Of a stretch of DNA of 64,000 nucleotides, positions 1 to 10,103 are shown in pieces. The notes beneath the pieces were generated by a model. That model was not told where the DNA came from and ran no database searches. It saw nothing but the letters and a program-made list of their open reading frames with translations. Source of the DNA: Prorocentrum cordatum (lineage: Eukaryota > Sar > Dinophyceae > Prorocentrales > Prorocentraceae); contig CAUYUJ010002047.1 in the NCBI GenBank assembly GCA_963575745.1, positions 549,912 to 613,911 of the forward strand, in the 5' to 3' direction. The stretch's first letter is position 1. Every line of letters starts with the position of its first letter. The translations under genes were made by a program, and so were the position numbers.

Positions 1-900
1 CCTACACGCTACTCACAACTCACTACGCACTACTCAATACTCACTACCCCCTATTCGCTAGTCACTAGATACTAGACACTAGTCACTAGTCGCTACTCTT
101 CTCTACTCACTACTCACTACTCTGGACTCACCACTTACTATTCACGACCTTCTACTCGCTACCCACTACTCACTACTAGCTACCCACCCCTCCCTTTTCA
201 CTACTCACTACCCACTACTCCCTTCTCAATACCCACTACTCACTACTCACAACTCAGTTCTTACTACTCGCTTGTCCGTACCCGCTACTCACTACTCCCT
301 ACTCGCTACTCACTACTGACCTCATTTCTCACTACTCACAACGCCGAACTCGCTACTCACTACTCACAACTCGCTACTCACTACTCGCTACTCACTACTC
401 ACTCCCAACTACCCACTACTCACTACTCACTACGCACTAGTCACTACTTATTACTCACTACTCGCTACTCACTTCGCACTACTACCTACTCTCTAGTCAC
501 TACGCACAACTCACTACTCACGATTCACTACTCACTACTCGCTACTCCCTACTCACTATGCGCTACCCGCTTCTCACTACTCACTACCCATTACTCACCA
601 CCCACTACTCACTACCCACTACTCACTACTCACTACTCCCTGCACCTTACTTCGTACTCACTACTCAGTACTCACTACTGACTACTCTCTAATCGCTACT
701 CTCTACATACTAGTCAGTACTCACCACTCACAATTGACTACTTTGCTATTCAGTACTCAGCACTCACTACTCACGACCCACCACTCCCCATTCCCTACTC
801 CCGATGCCCTACTCGCTACTCACTACCCCCTACTCACTATTCACTACTTACTACTCACTACTTACTACACAGTACTCCCTACTCCGTACTCCCTACCCTC
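1..900. repeat. Degenerate CTACTCA-type tandem array
   Basis: About 900 bases of variants of ACTACTCACTACTC with period near 7 and multiples of it, heavily diverged by substitutions and small indels. It enters from the window edge, so the array is probably longer. No gene is visible in it. Confidence 0.9.
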
Positions 901-904
901 CTTG

Positions 905-1175
905 TCCGGCGCAGAAGGGAGAAGCAGGAGAAGCCCCCTCCCCCCTCCCCAGCCCCCTGTTCGGCGCAAAGGGGGGAGGGGGGGGGTCCGAACCACCCTG
1001 CCTTCCAGCGCCAAGGGGGGAGGGGGGGGGGGAGTCCAGACCTCCCCTCCTCCTTCAAGGGGGGGAGGGGAGAGGGGGGGGGTTCGGAACCCCCCCCTCC
1101 CTTAAGAAGGGGGGAAAGGGGGGGGGTCGAACATCTCACCCCCCCTTTAAAGGGGGGGAGGGGGGGGGGTTCTGC
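905..1175. repeat. G-run/C-run degenerate repeat
   Basis: Alternating long G runs and C runs, punctuated by short TTCGAACC/TCCGAACC-like cores. Composition and punctuation resemble the flanks of the CCACTGTCCC array near 38.3-39.8 kb, so it may be a distant member of the same family. Sequence from 1176 to 1630 shows an A-rich run (1261-1287) and a short CACA stretch but no recognisable gene. Confidence 0.6.
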
Positions 1176-1631
1176 GAGCACACACACACCCTTTTCAATG
1201 ACAGGGTGATCCAGTGGCGCGCTTTCCCACTTTTTTGGTATACCTAAAGACTTGTCGAACACGAAAAAAACAAAAAAAAAAAAAAAACGCTTGCAGCGCC
1301 CACCATGAACACGATCACACGATCAACACATACACACACACACCCATACCCAAAGGGAGGACGAAGGGCGCGATGGGTGCGTGCTGTCGGATGGGCGTCC
1401 CCGAACGAACGGGAGCGCCCCCCCCGGTCCGACAACCCGCACGTGTACCCATAGCCCCCCCCCTCCCTCCGACCCCTCTATGGGTATGTGCGTGTGTTGT
1501 TAGTTTGCCGCGCCACTTTTTTCGGTGGTTGCAAAAGTTGCCCCTGGCCCAAGTTGCCCCCAGCTTTTCGCTCAATCCTGGAGCTGGACGGTTTCCCCCG
1601 GGGCCGTAGGCGACCCGAGGAGGGGAGGGCG

Positions 1632-1845
1632 AGGAGGAGGAGGAGGTGGAGGAGGGGGAGGGGGAGGAGGAGGAGGAGGAGGAGAAGGAGGAGCAGGAGG
1701 AGGAGGAGGAGGGGGAGGAGGAGGAGGAGGAGGAGGAGGAGGAGGAGGCAGGAGGAGGAGGAGGAGGGAGGAGGAGAGAGAGAGGAGGAGAAGGAGGAGG
1801 AGGAGGAGGAGGAAGAGGAGGAGGGAGGAGGAGGAGGAGGATGAC
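1632..1845 (+). repeat. GGA triplet tract
   Basis: Nearly pure purine GGA/GAG repeat with occasional GC interruptions. Open frames through it are low-complexity Gly/Glu/Arg and are artefacts. From 1846 to 2497 I see only unassigned GC-rich sequence. Confidence 0.9.
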
Positions 1846-2497
1846 AGGTCGCCTAAACCCTTCGGAGAAAACCTACACCTGGAGCCCATGGGGTCCTCCT
1901 GGCCTCTTGAGGGGTGCTCTGAAGGCCGTGGGGGCCTTCTTGGAAATCCCCGGGGGCACGTTGAGTCAGGGGCTCCTCCAGCAACACCCGACACGGACAT
2001 CCCACAGCGCCGACCTCCAGAGGCCTCGACCCATCCCTCAGGCCTGCTTCTCAGCCCGAGTCGCTTCCTGACGGTACCGAGGCCCGGTAAGGGCCCCCCG
2101 AGGCCGAAGATTCCGAGACATCTCAACGATTCCCCACTTAGTGCTTGCACTGACGGGGCCCTAGCGGATATTGGAAGATTTGGCGAAAACTTCCCGCCGA
2201 TTGAGGAGGTCTGGAATGAAGTACGGAGGGGGTGGCGGCTTGGGCTTCCGCCCACCTTCCTGGGCTGAAGAGGGAAGCGGGACAGGCGCTCGACTGGAAG
2301 GCAGGAAGGCGCCTGAAGTAGATTGGGATGTTCCTGAGATCCGACGCTGCAGCGAGAAGTACAGCATGGCAACACATCTCGGCCAGACCCCCGAACCCCA
2401 TGTTTTCAATGTTTTGCGCCCGAATCGATCTGTGAGGGTCCCCGGGCCCGAAATGGAGCGACAACGCCTGACTCGAACAAACTGAGTCGCCAGGATC

Positions 2498-2675
2498 CCG
2501 GACCCCCGACGTAATGATTTCTTCACTACGTCGACCCCCGGGGGTCCCGACCCTTTCCCCATGACCGGCTTTGCATCCTGAGTCGTTTTTGGACGCTCCC
2601 GAGGCCCGGTGAGGGCGCCCGCAGGCCGAAAATTAGGAACAACCTCCCGCCCTGATTTTTTCATTACTCGAGGGG
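2498..2675 (+). mobile_element. Family X short element, copy 1
   Basis: Member of a roughly 185-bp non-coding family. The left end reads GGACCCCCGACGTAATGA and the core contains CATCCTGAGTCGTTTTT followed by GCTCCCGAGGCCCGGTGAGG. The right terminal inverted repeat (GGGGGTCTGGG in intact copies) is replaced here by the GGA tract that follows. Confidence 0.8.
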
Positions 2676-3027
2676 AGGAGGAGGAGGAGGAGGAGGAGGA
2701 GGAGGAGGAGGAGGAGGAGGAGGAGGAGGAGGAGGAGGAGGAGGAGGCGGAGGAGGAGGAGGAGAGGAGGGAGGAGGGAGGAGGGAGGAGGAGGGAGGAG
2801 GGGGAGGAGGGAGGAGGGAGGAGGGAGGAGGGAGGGAGGGAGGAGGGGAGGAGGGAGGAGGAGGCGGGGAGGAGGGAGGAGGGAGGAGGGAGGAGGGAGG
2901 AGGAGGAGGAGGGGGCGGAGGAGGAAGAGGAGGAGAGGAGGAGGAGGAGGAGGAGGAGGAGGAGGAGGAGGAGGAGGAGGAGGAGGAGGAGGAGGAGGAG
3001 GAGGAGGAGGAGGAGGAGGAGGAGGAG
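2673..3027 (+). repeat. GGA triplet tract
   Basis: 355 bases of almost perfect GGA repeat with GGGA variants in the middle. It lies between two family X copies in opposite orientation (2498-2675 and 3165-3350), so it could sit at or have expanded from an X terminus. Confidence 0.9.
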
Positions 3028-3164
3028 TCTGGGATCTCAGGGCTGGGCATCCCCTCCCAAAATACCTGCTGTCAACGACCGGCGGGTGCTCGGCCCGCGC
3101 CGAGAGCCTGCTTGCTGCGGGGGCAACGCAGCGCGAGCATGGGAGCGCGCAGAGAAGGAGGGCA

Positions 3165-3350
3165 CCCAGACCCCCTCGAGTAATGAAAAAATCATGACGG
3201 GAGGTTTTTCGTAATTTTCGGCCTCCGGGGGCCCTCACCGGGCCTCGGGAGCGTCAAAAAACGACTCAGGACGAGAAACCGGTCATGGGGCAAGGGTCGG
3301 GACCTCTGGGGGTCGACGTAATGAAAAAATCATTACGTCGGGGGTCTGGG
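3165..3350 (-). mobile_element. Family X short element, copy 2 (intact)
   Basis: Full-length copy with terminal inverted repeats CCCAGACCCCC and GGGGGTCTGGG. It has an inner hairpin-prone end TCGACGTAATGAAAAAATCA. Inverted relative to copy 1. The 250 bases after it (3351-3601) are unassigned, with GGGGGGTCCGG motifs recurring. Confidence 0.85.
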
Positions 3351-3601
3351 ACTGCCTGCATGGGGCGCACACTGGAAAAACAACCGGTACTCCTCCAAAT
3401 CCCTTGTTAGCCGTCCCCCGGGTCCCGTTTTTTTAAGGCGCCTTATTTGCAACTGGGGGGGTCCGGATTATCAGGGCGCTTTTTTTTTGATTGGAGCTCA
3501 GGGGGATCCGGGTTTGTGAAGGCGCCCCGTCAAAGAGAGGGGTCCGGAATATTCGGTCGCACATGAGGGGGGGTCCGGTTTTTTAGGGGGGCGTCGATTA
3601 A

Positions 3602-3786
3602 CCCAGACCCCCGACGTAATTTGTTTTCATTACGTCGACCCCCAAAGGTCCCGACCCTTTCCCCATGACCGGCTTTGCATCCTGAGTCGTTTTTGGACGC
3701 TCCCGAGGCCCGGTGAGGGCCCCCGGAGGCCGAAAATGAAGGAAAACCTCCCGTCATGATTTTTTCATTACTCGAGGGGGTCTGGG
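3602..3786 (+). mobile_element. Family X short element, copy 3 (intact)
   Basis: Full-length 185-bp copy bounded by CCCAGACCCCC and GGGGGTCTGGG. Best reference copy for the family in this window. Confidence 0.9.
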
Positions 3787-3936
3787 AATAAGGGATTTGG
3801 AGCATAGCCTGGGCCTCCGTGCGCCCGTGTCGGGCCCGGCCCGCGACGCACGCGCGGGAGACGGGGTCGGCAGGAGCCCCGCGAGCTGAGCCAGCAGAAC
3901 GACGGAGGTCTGGATGCCCAGACACCCCCCTCCCCC

Positions 3937-4010
3937 CCTCCTTCTCCTCCTCCTCCCCTCCTCCTCCTCCTCCTCATCCTCCTCCTCCTCCTCCTCCTCC
4001 TCCTCCTCCT
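3937..4010 (-). repeat. CCT triplet tract
   Basis: Short CCT (GGA on minus) tract followed by ATCGATCGAT. A segment AGAACGACGGAGGTCTGGATGCC is present on both sides (3896-3920 and 4035-4060), so the tract lies between direct repeats. Confidence 0.85.
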
Positions 4011-4087
4011 ATCGATCGATAAGGGATTTGGAGCAGAACGACGGAGGTCTGGATGCCCAGACACCCCCCCCCTCCCCCCCCTGGAGT

Positions 4088-4254
4088 AGTCGGCGGTGGA
4101 CAAGCCTCCCTTTAGTGGACCTCCTAGTGAAATCGGCCTGGGACCGAAACCGACGGACCTGGACCCGCAAAAACGACGGCCGCGACGCCCTCTCGCGAAC
4201 CGAAAACGGCCGATTCCTTAATCGACGTGTCAGGGTAGGAGGTCTGTCCACCCC
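4088..4254 (+). mobile_element. Family U short element, copy 1
   Basis: About 165-bp non-coding unit running from CGGCGGTGGACAAGCC to GTCTGTCCACCCCC, the ends forming a short inverted repeat (GGTGGACA/TGTCCACC). The core CGACGCCCTCTCGCGAACCG is shared with copies near 16.2, 54.6, 55.2 and 55.9 kb. Confidence 0.75.
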
Positions 4255-4466
4255 CTAAGTAGATCTTGGGGGGTCGATTAATAAGGGATTTGGAGTATGT
4301 GTCCTCCTCGAAGGCGTGCGCCCGACCCGAGCATTCAGCACCACAGCATGGCAAAAGATCGTTACCCGAGCAGAATGCGGGCAGAGAGCGCCCGCCACGA
4401 AGCATACGCTGCAAGATGTCTCGGTGCGCGCGTCCCACCTGGGAGGGGAGGGGCGACGCACACATA

Positions 4467-4645
4467 TACCGTCGGGGCGTTGACCTAAGGAACCCTGAAT
4501 AAGGAACGAGGGCCCTTTTTCCCATAAGTTAACCTTCGATTTCCTGTCGAAAACATAAGGAAGCCTGAGGCAAGCTGTGAAACACTTAAGGAACGCGGAG
4601 CCCCTTCCAAACGAAAAGGGTTCCTTCTTCAGGGCCCCGACTGTA
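4467..4645 (+). mobile_element. Family V MITE, copy 1
   Basis: About 178-bp unit with terminal inverted repeats of the type TACAGTCGGGGCGTTGA / TCAGCGCCCCGACTGTA. The similarity of the two ends continues inward to AAGGAACCCT. Non-coding. Several further copies lie near 15.7 and 53.8-55.4 kb. Confidence 0.85.
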
Positions 4646-4732
4646 CGGACAGAGAGCGCCCGCCACGGAGCATATGCTACACGATTTCTCGGTGCGCGCG
4701 TCGCCCCTGTGGGTGGGGGGGGCGACGCCCCA

Positions 4733-4974
4733 GTGGGCCCTGGAAACGACAGGGCCGTTTTTTCACCGGTTCCGTTTTGCCGTGTTCTTGCCGGTTCCGA
4801 CGCCGTTTTTTCACCGCTTCCGTCGCCGTTTTCTGACCGGTTCTGGCTCCGGTTCCAATCCTGGAGCCGTTTCTTCGCCGTTTCCGGTCGCCGTTTTTTT
4901 GCCGTTTCCATTTTCAAGGGACATTTTTGTGGAAACGGTGAAAAAACGGCCCTGCCGTTTCAGGGGCCCACAAA
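4733..4974 (+). mobile_element. Family Q MITE, copy 1
   Basis: About 240-bp unit with inverted ends of roughly 40 bases (GTGGGCCCTGGAAACGACAG and its counterpart). The interior is a degenerate repeat of CCGTTTTT and CCGGTTCC motifs. GGCGACGC flanks both sides (near 4720 and 4978), consistent with an 8-9-bp target duplication. Confidence 0.8.
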
Positions 4975-5194
4975 GGGCGACGCACACATATAGGATTAGT
5001 ATGTTGCCACCTCGCTCACGTGCAGCCCGGTGCACGGCTGGCTCGACTTGACTTGACTCGACTCTTGGCCCACCTCCCGCGGGCAGAGAATCATGACCAA
5101 AACCCTAGGCCCCATCTTTCTGCGGCATGTTTCCTCGGGCCATTTGCAGTCTGCAAAAGCAGGGCGGTTCTCATGCACTAACTTGGCTCAGAAC

Positions 5195-5515
5195 TTGTAG
5201 CCATACCCGCACGCACCCGCACACGAACGCGCACACGCACACGCACACCCACACGAACACGCACACGCACACGCGCGCGCACACACACACACACACCCAA
5301 ACACCCACACACCCACACACCCACACACCCAAATCCACACACCCACACACCCACACACCCAGATACCCACACACCCAGATACCAACACACCCACACACGC
5401 ACACACCCACACACCCACACACGCACACACGCACACACGCACACACGAACACACGCACACACGCACACACGCACACACGCACACGAACCCGCACACGCGC
5501 ACGCACACACTGTTC
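5195..5515 (+). repeat. CA-rich microsatellite array
   Basis: Dinucleotide CA interrupted by C, G and A to give CACGCA, CACCCA and CACGAA blocks. All reading frames through it are His/Thr/Pro or Cys/Val artefacts. Confidence 0.9.
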
Positions 5516-5689
5516 GTCAGCGGCGAGGCGGCGAATTCCGCTCCAACGGCGAGGCGGCAAATTCCAGCTCCAGCGAGAAGCTAGCGAATTGGCCGGCGGG
5601 CACGGAAGGGGGGGCCCCGCTCCCTTGTGAATTGCGCTGCGTGCGCGCCCCCAGGGGAAGGACCCCTAATAAATTACACGCACGAGCGC

Positions 5690-6555
5690 AGATGTACACG
5701 CACACGCACACGCACCCGCACCCATACCCACACACGCACACGAACACGCACACGCACGCGCACACGCACACGCACGCGCACACACGCTCACACAAACACG
5801 CACACACACACACACACACCACACACACACACACACGCGCACACGCGCACACGCGCACACGCGCACACGCACACACGCACACACGCACGGACGCACACAC
5901 GCACACACGCACAGACGCACAGACGCACAGACGCACAGACGCACAGATGCACAGACGCACACACGCACACACGCACACACGCACACACGCACACACGCAC
6001 ACACGCACACACGCGCAGACGCACACACCCACGCGCGCACACGCGCACACACGCACACTCGCACACCCACCCACCCGCCCACGCGCCCACGCGCCCACGC
6101 GCCCACGCACAACACGCTCCCCACGCACCACACGCCCCCCACGCCCCCCACGCCCCCCACGTCCCTCACGCACCTCACGAACCTCACGCACCTTACGCAC
6201 CTCACGCACCTCACGCACCTTACACACCTCACACACCTCACACACCTCACACACATCGCACACCTGGCACACACCTGGCACACACCTGGCACACACCTGG
6301 CACACCTCACACATCTCACACGCCTCACACACCACGCACACGCACACGCACACGCACACGCACACGCGCACGCGCACGCGCACGCACACTTACACTAACA
6401 CGCTTACACACTTACACGCTTACACACTAACACGCTTACACACTTACACGCTTACACACTTACACGCTTACACACTTGCACACTTGCACACTTACACACA
6501 CACACACACAACACACACACAACACACACACACACACCACACACACACCACATAA
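5690..6555 (+). repeat. Long CA-rich array with subdomains
   Basis: About 865 bases with successive subdomains: CACACG (to about 5900), CAGACGCA (5890-5960), CGCCCA (6060-6110), CCTCACGCA (6150-6330), and TTACACGC (6390-6480). The ordered shifts in repeat motif suggest serial local expansion. The 5516-5689 spacer contains two GGCGAGGCGGC repeats and no gene. Confidence 0.9.
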
Positions 6556-6647
6556 CAAACAAACAAACAAAACGAATGCCCTCGAGCGGACTCTCGGCCC
6601 CGCCAGGGGTGGCGGGCCCCGAGCTGGCGCGCGGAGGCGCGGCGGGC

Positions 6648-6730
6648 CTCGAGCTGAGCCTGCGCCTGCTGCTGCTCGCCTGCGGCCTGCTGCTCCAGCT
6701 GCTGCCGCGAGCCCTCGAGATCCCTCACCG
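6648..6730 (-). repeat. Diverged coiled-coil cassette, copy 1
   Basis: On the minus strand this reads as a Gln/Leu/Glu heptad-like stretch ending AQAQLEARRA. It resembles the 20-residue cassette AQELRQKDLELQQAKSQLEA found at seven other places. As at most of those sites a triplet tract (6750-7085) is immediately adjacent. Weakest member of the set. Confidence 0.45.
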
Positions 6731-6749
6731 CCGCCTGGGGCGCAGGCCT

Positions 6750-6984
6750 CTCTCCTCCTCCTCCCCTCCCTCTTCACCCCTCCCCCTCCTCCCTCCCCTC
6801 CTCCCTCCTCCCCCTCCTCCTCCTCCTCCTCCTCCCTCCTCCCCCTCCTCCTCCTCTCTCCTCCCCTCCTCCTCCTCCTGCTCCTCCTCCTCTCCTCCTC
6901 CTCCTCCTCTCCTCCTCCTCCTCCTCACCTGCTTCCTCCTCCTCCTGCCTGCTCCTCCTCCTCTTCCTGCTCCTCTCTCCTGCT

Positions 6985-7018
<34 letters not shown>

Positions 7019-7085
7019 TGCTCCTGCTCTGCTCCTGCTCCGCTCCTGCTGCTCCTCCTCCTCTCCTCCTCCTCCTCCTCTTTGC
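6750..7085 (-). repeat. CCT triplet tract
   Basis: CCT repeats with GCTCCT variants over the last third, ending five bases before the spliced-leader copy at 7090. Confidence 0.9.
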
Positions 7086-7089
7086 TGGG

Positions 7090-7110
7090 TCCGTAGCCAT
7101 TTTGGCTCAG
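7090..7110 (+). other. Genomic copy of dinoflagellate spliced leader
   Basis: TCCGTAGCCATTTTGGCTCA is present, matching the dinoflagellate spliced leader (core CCGTAGCCATTTTGGCTCA) at every position up to its last two bases, which read GA rather than AG. It has no splice donor or SL-RNA-like downstream sequence and lies 8 bases before the ATG at 7118. It is therefore a relict leader of a reverse-transcribed, trans-spliced mRNA rather than an SL RNA gene. It marks the probable 5' end of the retroelement that follows. Confidence 0.85.
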
Positions 7111-7117
7111 AGCCTGC

Positions 7118-8014
7118 TTGCCTCCCGTGCGGCGGGCCGCGGTCATGGCCGACCCGATGGCGTCGGCACTCCTCGAGGCGGTGGTTCGTGCCGGCGGATC
7201 TCGGCAGGTGGTGGCGGCGGTCGCGGTCGGCCTCTGGCGCGCTGCCCGGGCTGAGGTGGGCGGTGGCCCGCTCGAGGACAAGGATATCGAGGCGGAGGTG
7301 CAGGCGCGTGTCCAGCGCATCCAGCCCGTCCTGAGGGCGAAGGTCGAGGCAGCGGCCCAAGGCAAAATGCCGTGCGTCGACGGCGGCGTCCTGGCGATGC
7401 GCAACGTGGCCGAGCACGACATGTTCGGGGAGGGGGCCGAGGCGCTCCCCAAGACAGGCCTGGAAGCGAAGAGGCGCCAGCGTCATGGGCGCAGGCGGGC
7501 CGCCAAGCTGGACAGCTCGTCGGTCTCGGAGGTTGAGGTGGACGACGGCAAGAAGTTCCAGCTGGAGAAGCAGAGCTTGGTCTCGGAGATCCTGGTCCAG
7601 AGGATGGAGTCGATCGAGAAGGCGGTCAAGAGCATTCTCGACGGCTCGGTGAAGCTCCCGTGCGAGGGACAGTGCGACCTCGGGAACACGAAGGAGGTGC
7701 TTGAGGGCATCGCCAACCCCATCAACCCGCAGGAGATGTACCAGGACGACCAGCTGGCGAAGAAGAACGAGGCCCAGAAACAGAACAAGTGCGAGGCGCC
7801 GTACGCCAAGGAGAAACAGTTCTTCGAGGGCTGGGGGGACCCCCAGGAGCTGCAAGACCTCCAGCACATCCAGGAGGAGAAGGACCTCTCGGCTCCGGTG
7901 CTGGCGGCCACAGTCAAGGTTCAATACCTCCAAGAGCAGCTGGCGAAGGCGGAGCAGGCCTTACAGGAGGCCGCGGAGTGCGCCTACGATTCGGGGTTGA
8001 GGCCCAAGGACTAG
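7118..8014 (+). CDS. LINE ORF1-like coiled-coil protein (first segment)
   Basis: 298-codon open frame starting 8 bases after the spliced leader. The first ATG is at 7118. An in-frame ATG at 7145 begins MADPMASALL, which I consider the more likely family start. The N-terminal part is Ala/Arg/Val-rich, residues about 125-140 are basic and followed by an acidic Ser-rich stretch, and the last 70 residues are Glu/Gln/Lys/Leu-rich with heptad spacing (coiled coil). Codon use is G/C-ending. It stops at TAG 8012-8014, but similar ORF1-like sequence continues downstream in other frames, so the stop is probably a disabling mutation. Function is inferred to be a nucleic-acid-binding ORF1 protein; no catalytic motif is seen. 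Confidence 0.6.
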   Translation: MPPVRRAAVMADPMASALLEAVVRAGGSRQVVAAVAVGLWRAARAEVGGGPLEDKDIEAEVQARVQRIQPVLRAKVEAAAQGKMPCVDGGVLAMRNVAEHDMFGEGAEALPKTGLEAKRRQRHGRRRAAKLDSSSVSEVEVDDGKKFQLEKQSLVSEILVQRMESIEKAVKSILDGSVKLPCEGQCDLGNTKEVLEGIANPINPQEMYQDDQLAKKNEAQKQNKCEAPYAKEKQFFEGWGDPQELQDLQHIQEEKDLSAPVLAATVKVQYLQEQLAKAEQALQEAAECAYDSGLRPKD

Positions 8015-8375
8015 GCCAGCAGTCGGTTCAAGCAAGGTAAGCCTTGGACACTGCATACGTGGCGCTCGTCTTGTTCGGGTGGCCACGCGCGTGACAGCAG
8101 CGCTGAGGCGCGGGCCGCCGTTTGGCGGCGGGAGTGCGCTAGTGGCGCACGCGTCGGCGGGGCTCGGCTGGCACGGGGAGTGGGCTCCCAGGTGGCGGAA
8201 GTGGCAGCCGCGCCACCCTGGGGAGCCCAAGGAAGAGGACAGTGTCCGCTATCAGAGTCTCCAGAGTCTCCACTCTTTGCTGGGCATCGCTGATGTACCT
8301 GCTAAAGGCTCCTCCCCTTTGGGAGAAGGAGGCTCCTACTCATGATCCTGCTCGTGCTCATGCTACAAAAACCTG

Positions 8376-9270
8376 GTGCTCGATGGGGTGCTCGGGGCAG
8401 GCCATCTGGCGAGGTCAGTCACGGACCAGTCCGCGAAAGAGGTGTTGCGGGCAACAGGTGTGCCCGAGCTGGCTTCCACTGTCGGGAGGCTGAGCAAGCT
8501 GCGCAACGCCAATGGCCATCCGGAAGTGGGGCTGGAGAGGTTCGGGCGCATCTCGAGGGCTCCCAGCTGGAGCAAAGAAACAGGAGGTCGTGACGAGAGG
8601 CACCACCGTGGGCGTGGCCAGGACCAGCAAGGCGGAGCAGCACTTGGCAGCGCAGTCCCAATTGCAGGAGGCGCTGCGAGCGGCCATGCAGCTGGAGGCG
8701 AAGCTCGCCGAGGTGCAGTCGGAGCTCCGCGACGGCCTAGCGGAGCTGGGGCAGCTTCAGGAGCAGAAGGTCGAGCCGAAGGAGAAGCTCAACGAGGCGC
8801 ATGGCTCCTGGAAGAGCACCTGCAAGAGGCCACGCAGACCAACTTGCACCTGGAGATGCAGTTCGCCGTCGCCCAGAAGGAGGGCGCCGAGGCCAAGACG
8901 GTCGCTGCGGGAGCGGATGTCTCCATCGAGGAGGTTGTTGCCCAGGATGCGGCCCAGGGGCCCGTCTGGAAGGTGGAGCGCCCGATGGCACAGCGCGTCC
9001 AGACTGGGTCACGGCGACGAGCTCTGGACGCCGCGCGAGGCCGCCACGATCATCGAGGGGGGCGTTGGCCCAAGATCGGTCCGCAAGGCGCCCGGTCATT
9101 CACGCGGCGGCGCCGTCGTGGCGAGCCCCGCCTGTCCCGCCCAGGGGCAGGGGCCGCAAGGGCGGCCAGGGGCAGCGGCGGCCGGAGGCTCACGCGCCGC
9201 CGAGGTGGACCGCGGCGTCGCGCGCAGTGTGCGACGCCCTGCGGGACAGAGCGGCCTACCCCCCCGTCTC
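8376..9270 (+). pseudogene. LINE ORF1 continuation, frameshifted
   Basis: Three pieces of coding-like sequence lie in different frames. At 8376-8520 the translation includes LSKLRNANGHPEVGLERF. At about 8600-8800 another frame gives a strongly heptad sequence (LQEALRAAMQLEAKLAEVQS). At about 8800-9000 a third frame continues LLEEHLQEATQTNLHLEMQ. Joined, they would extend the coiled coil of the ORF at 7118-8014. The frame breaks (one near 8800) show decay. No enzymatic motif. Confidence 0.5.
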
Positions 9271-9398
9271 TAGCCATGGGCGCAGCCGAGACGAGGGGCT
9301 CGCCGTCGCTCGGACGTCCATCCCCGTGCACGTTTCGATGCTGTGTGTGTCTCCGTCTGTCTGTCTATCTGTCTGTCTGCTCAAGATCAAAGGAGATC

Positions 9399-9528
9399 AA
9401 TACGCGAGATCGATCTTCGGTCGGGGCGCGATCGGCGCCTGCCGCCCGATCGTCGGCCCTGCGATCAGCGCGACCCGCCCAGGCTCGGGTTCGCGCGCCG
9501 CCGCACCATAGCCCGCGCGGGAGGTATT
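9399..9528. repeat. 130-bp direct repeat, left copy
   Basis: Begins AATACGCGAGATCGATC and ends GGGAGGTATT. It recurs at 9691-9820 with five mismatches, directly flanking the Y element. Short TCTG repeats (9350-9385) precede it. Confidence 0.9.
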
Positions 9529-9690
9529 GAAGGGGCCCCAGGACACACAAATAAATACACACAAATAAAAATATTCCCCATATTCTCCCATATTTTCTGG
9601 GTTTTTGTCTTCCCGCCCAATTCCCATATTTTCCCATATTTTCCTGGGGGTCGACGATTAATTGTGTCTGTGTGTTGTTTTCCCTCCTGA
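9529..9690 (+). mobile_element. Family Y short element, copy 1
   Basis: Non-coding 162-bp unit. It starts GAAGGGGCCCCAGGACACAC, has an A/T-rich interior with repeated CCCATATTTTC, and ends TGTGTCTGTGTGTT...CCCTCCTGA. The ends form a partial inverted repeat (GACACACAAATA / TTGTGTCTGTG). Bounded precisely by the 130-bp direct repeat. Confidence 0.85.
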
Positions 9691-9820
9691 AATACGCGAG
9701 ATCGATCTTCGGTCGGGGCGCGATCGGCGCCTGCCGCCCGATCATCGGCCCTGCGACCAGCGCGACCCGCCCAGGCTCGGGTTCGCGCGTCGCCGCACCA
9801 TGGCCCGCGCGGGAGGTATG
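9691..9820. repeat. 130-bp direct repeat, right copy
   Basis: Second copy of the sequence at 9399-9528, starting immediately after the CTCCTGA end of the Y element. About 96% identical to the left copy by my count. Confidence 0.9.
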
Positions 9821-9876
9821 GAGGTCGCCCTGTCCCAGGCGGCCGCAGGCGCGCAAGCTGCTCGCCGCCGACAATT

Positions 9877-10103
9877 GGACGCCCGAGTTATCCGGGGTAA
9901 CTCGGGTCCGGGGTAACTCGGGTTTGGATTCCCGAAAAAGGAACCCGAGTTATCCCTGACCCGAGTTACCCCTGATGATTCGGGGCTCTGGACGCCCGAG
10001 TTATCCGGGGTAACTCGGGTCCGGGGTAACTCGGGTTTGGACTCCCGAAAAACGAACCCGAGTTATCCCTGACCCGAGTTACCCCTGATGATTCGGGGCT
10101 CTG
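9877..10103. repeat. Family S tandem dimer, locus 1
   Basis: Two 113-bp units (9877-9989 and 9990-10103), each built of GAGTTATCC / GGGTAACTCGGGT inverted motifs that would fold into a hairpin, ending GATTCGGGGCTCTG. The same dimer occurs at 16436-16663. Confidence 0.9.

Noticed and set aside
5127-6555. His/Thr-rich and Cys/Val-rich open frames
   Set aside because: CA microsatellite in all frames; no non-repeat coding sequence attached.
7090-7110. Functional SL RNA gene
   Set aside because: No GT donor after the leader and no Sm-site or stem-loop; an ORF starts 8 bases later and the last two leader bases differ.
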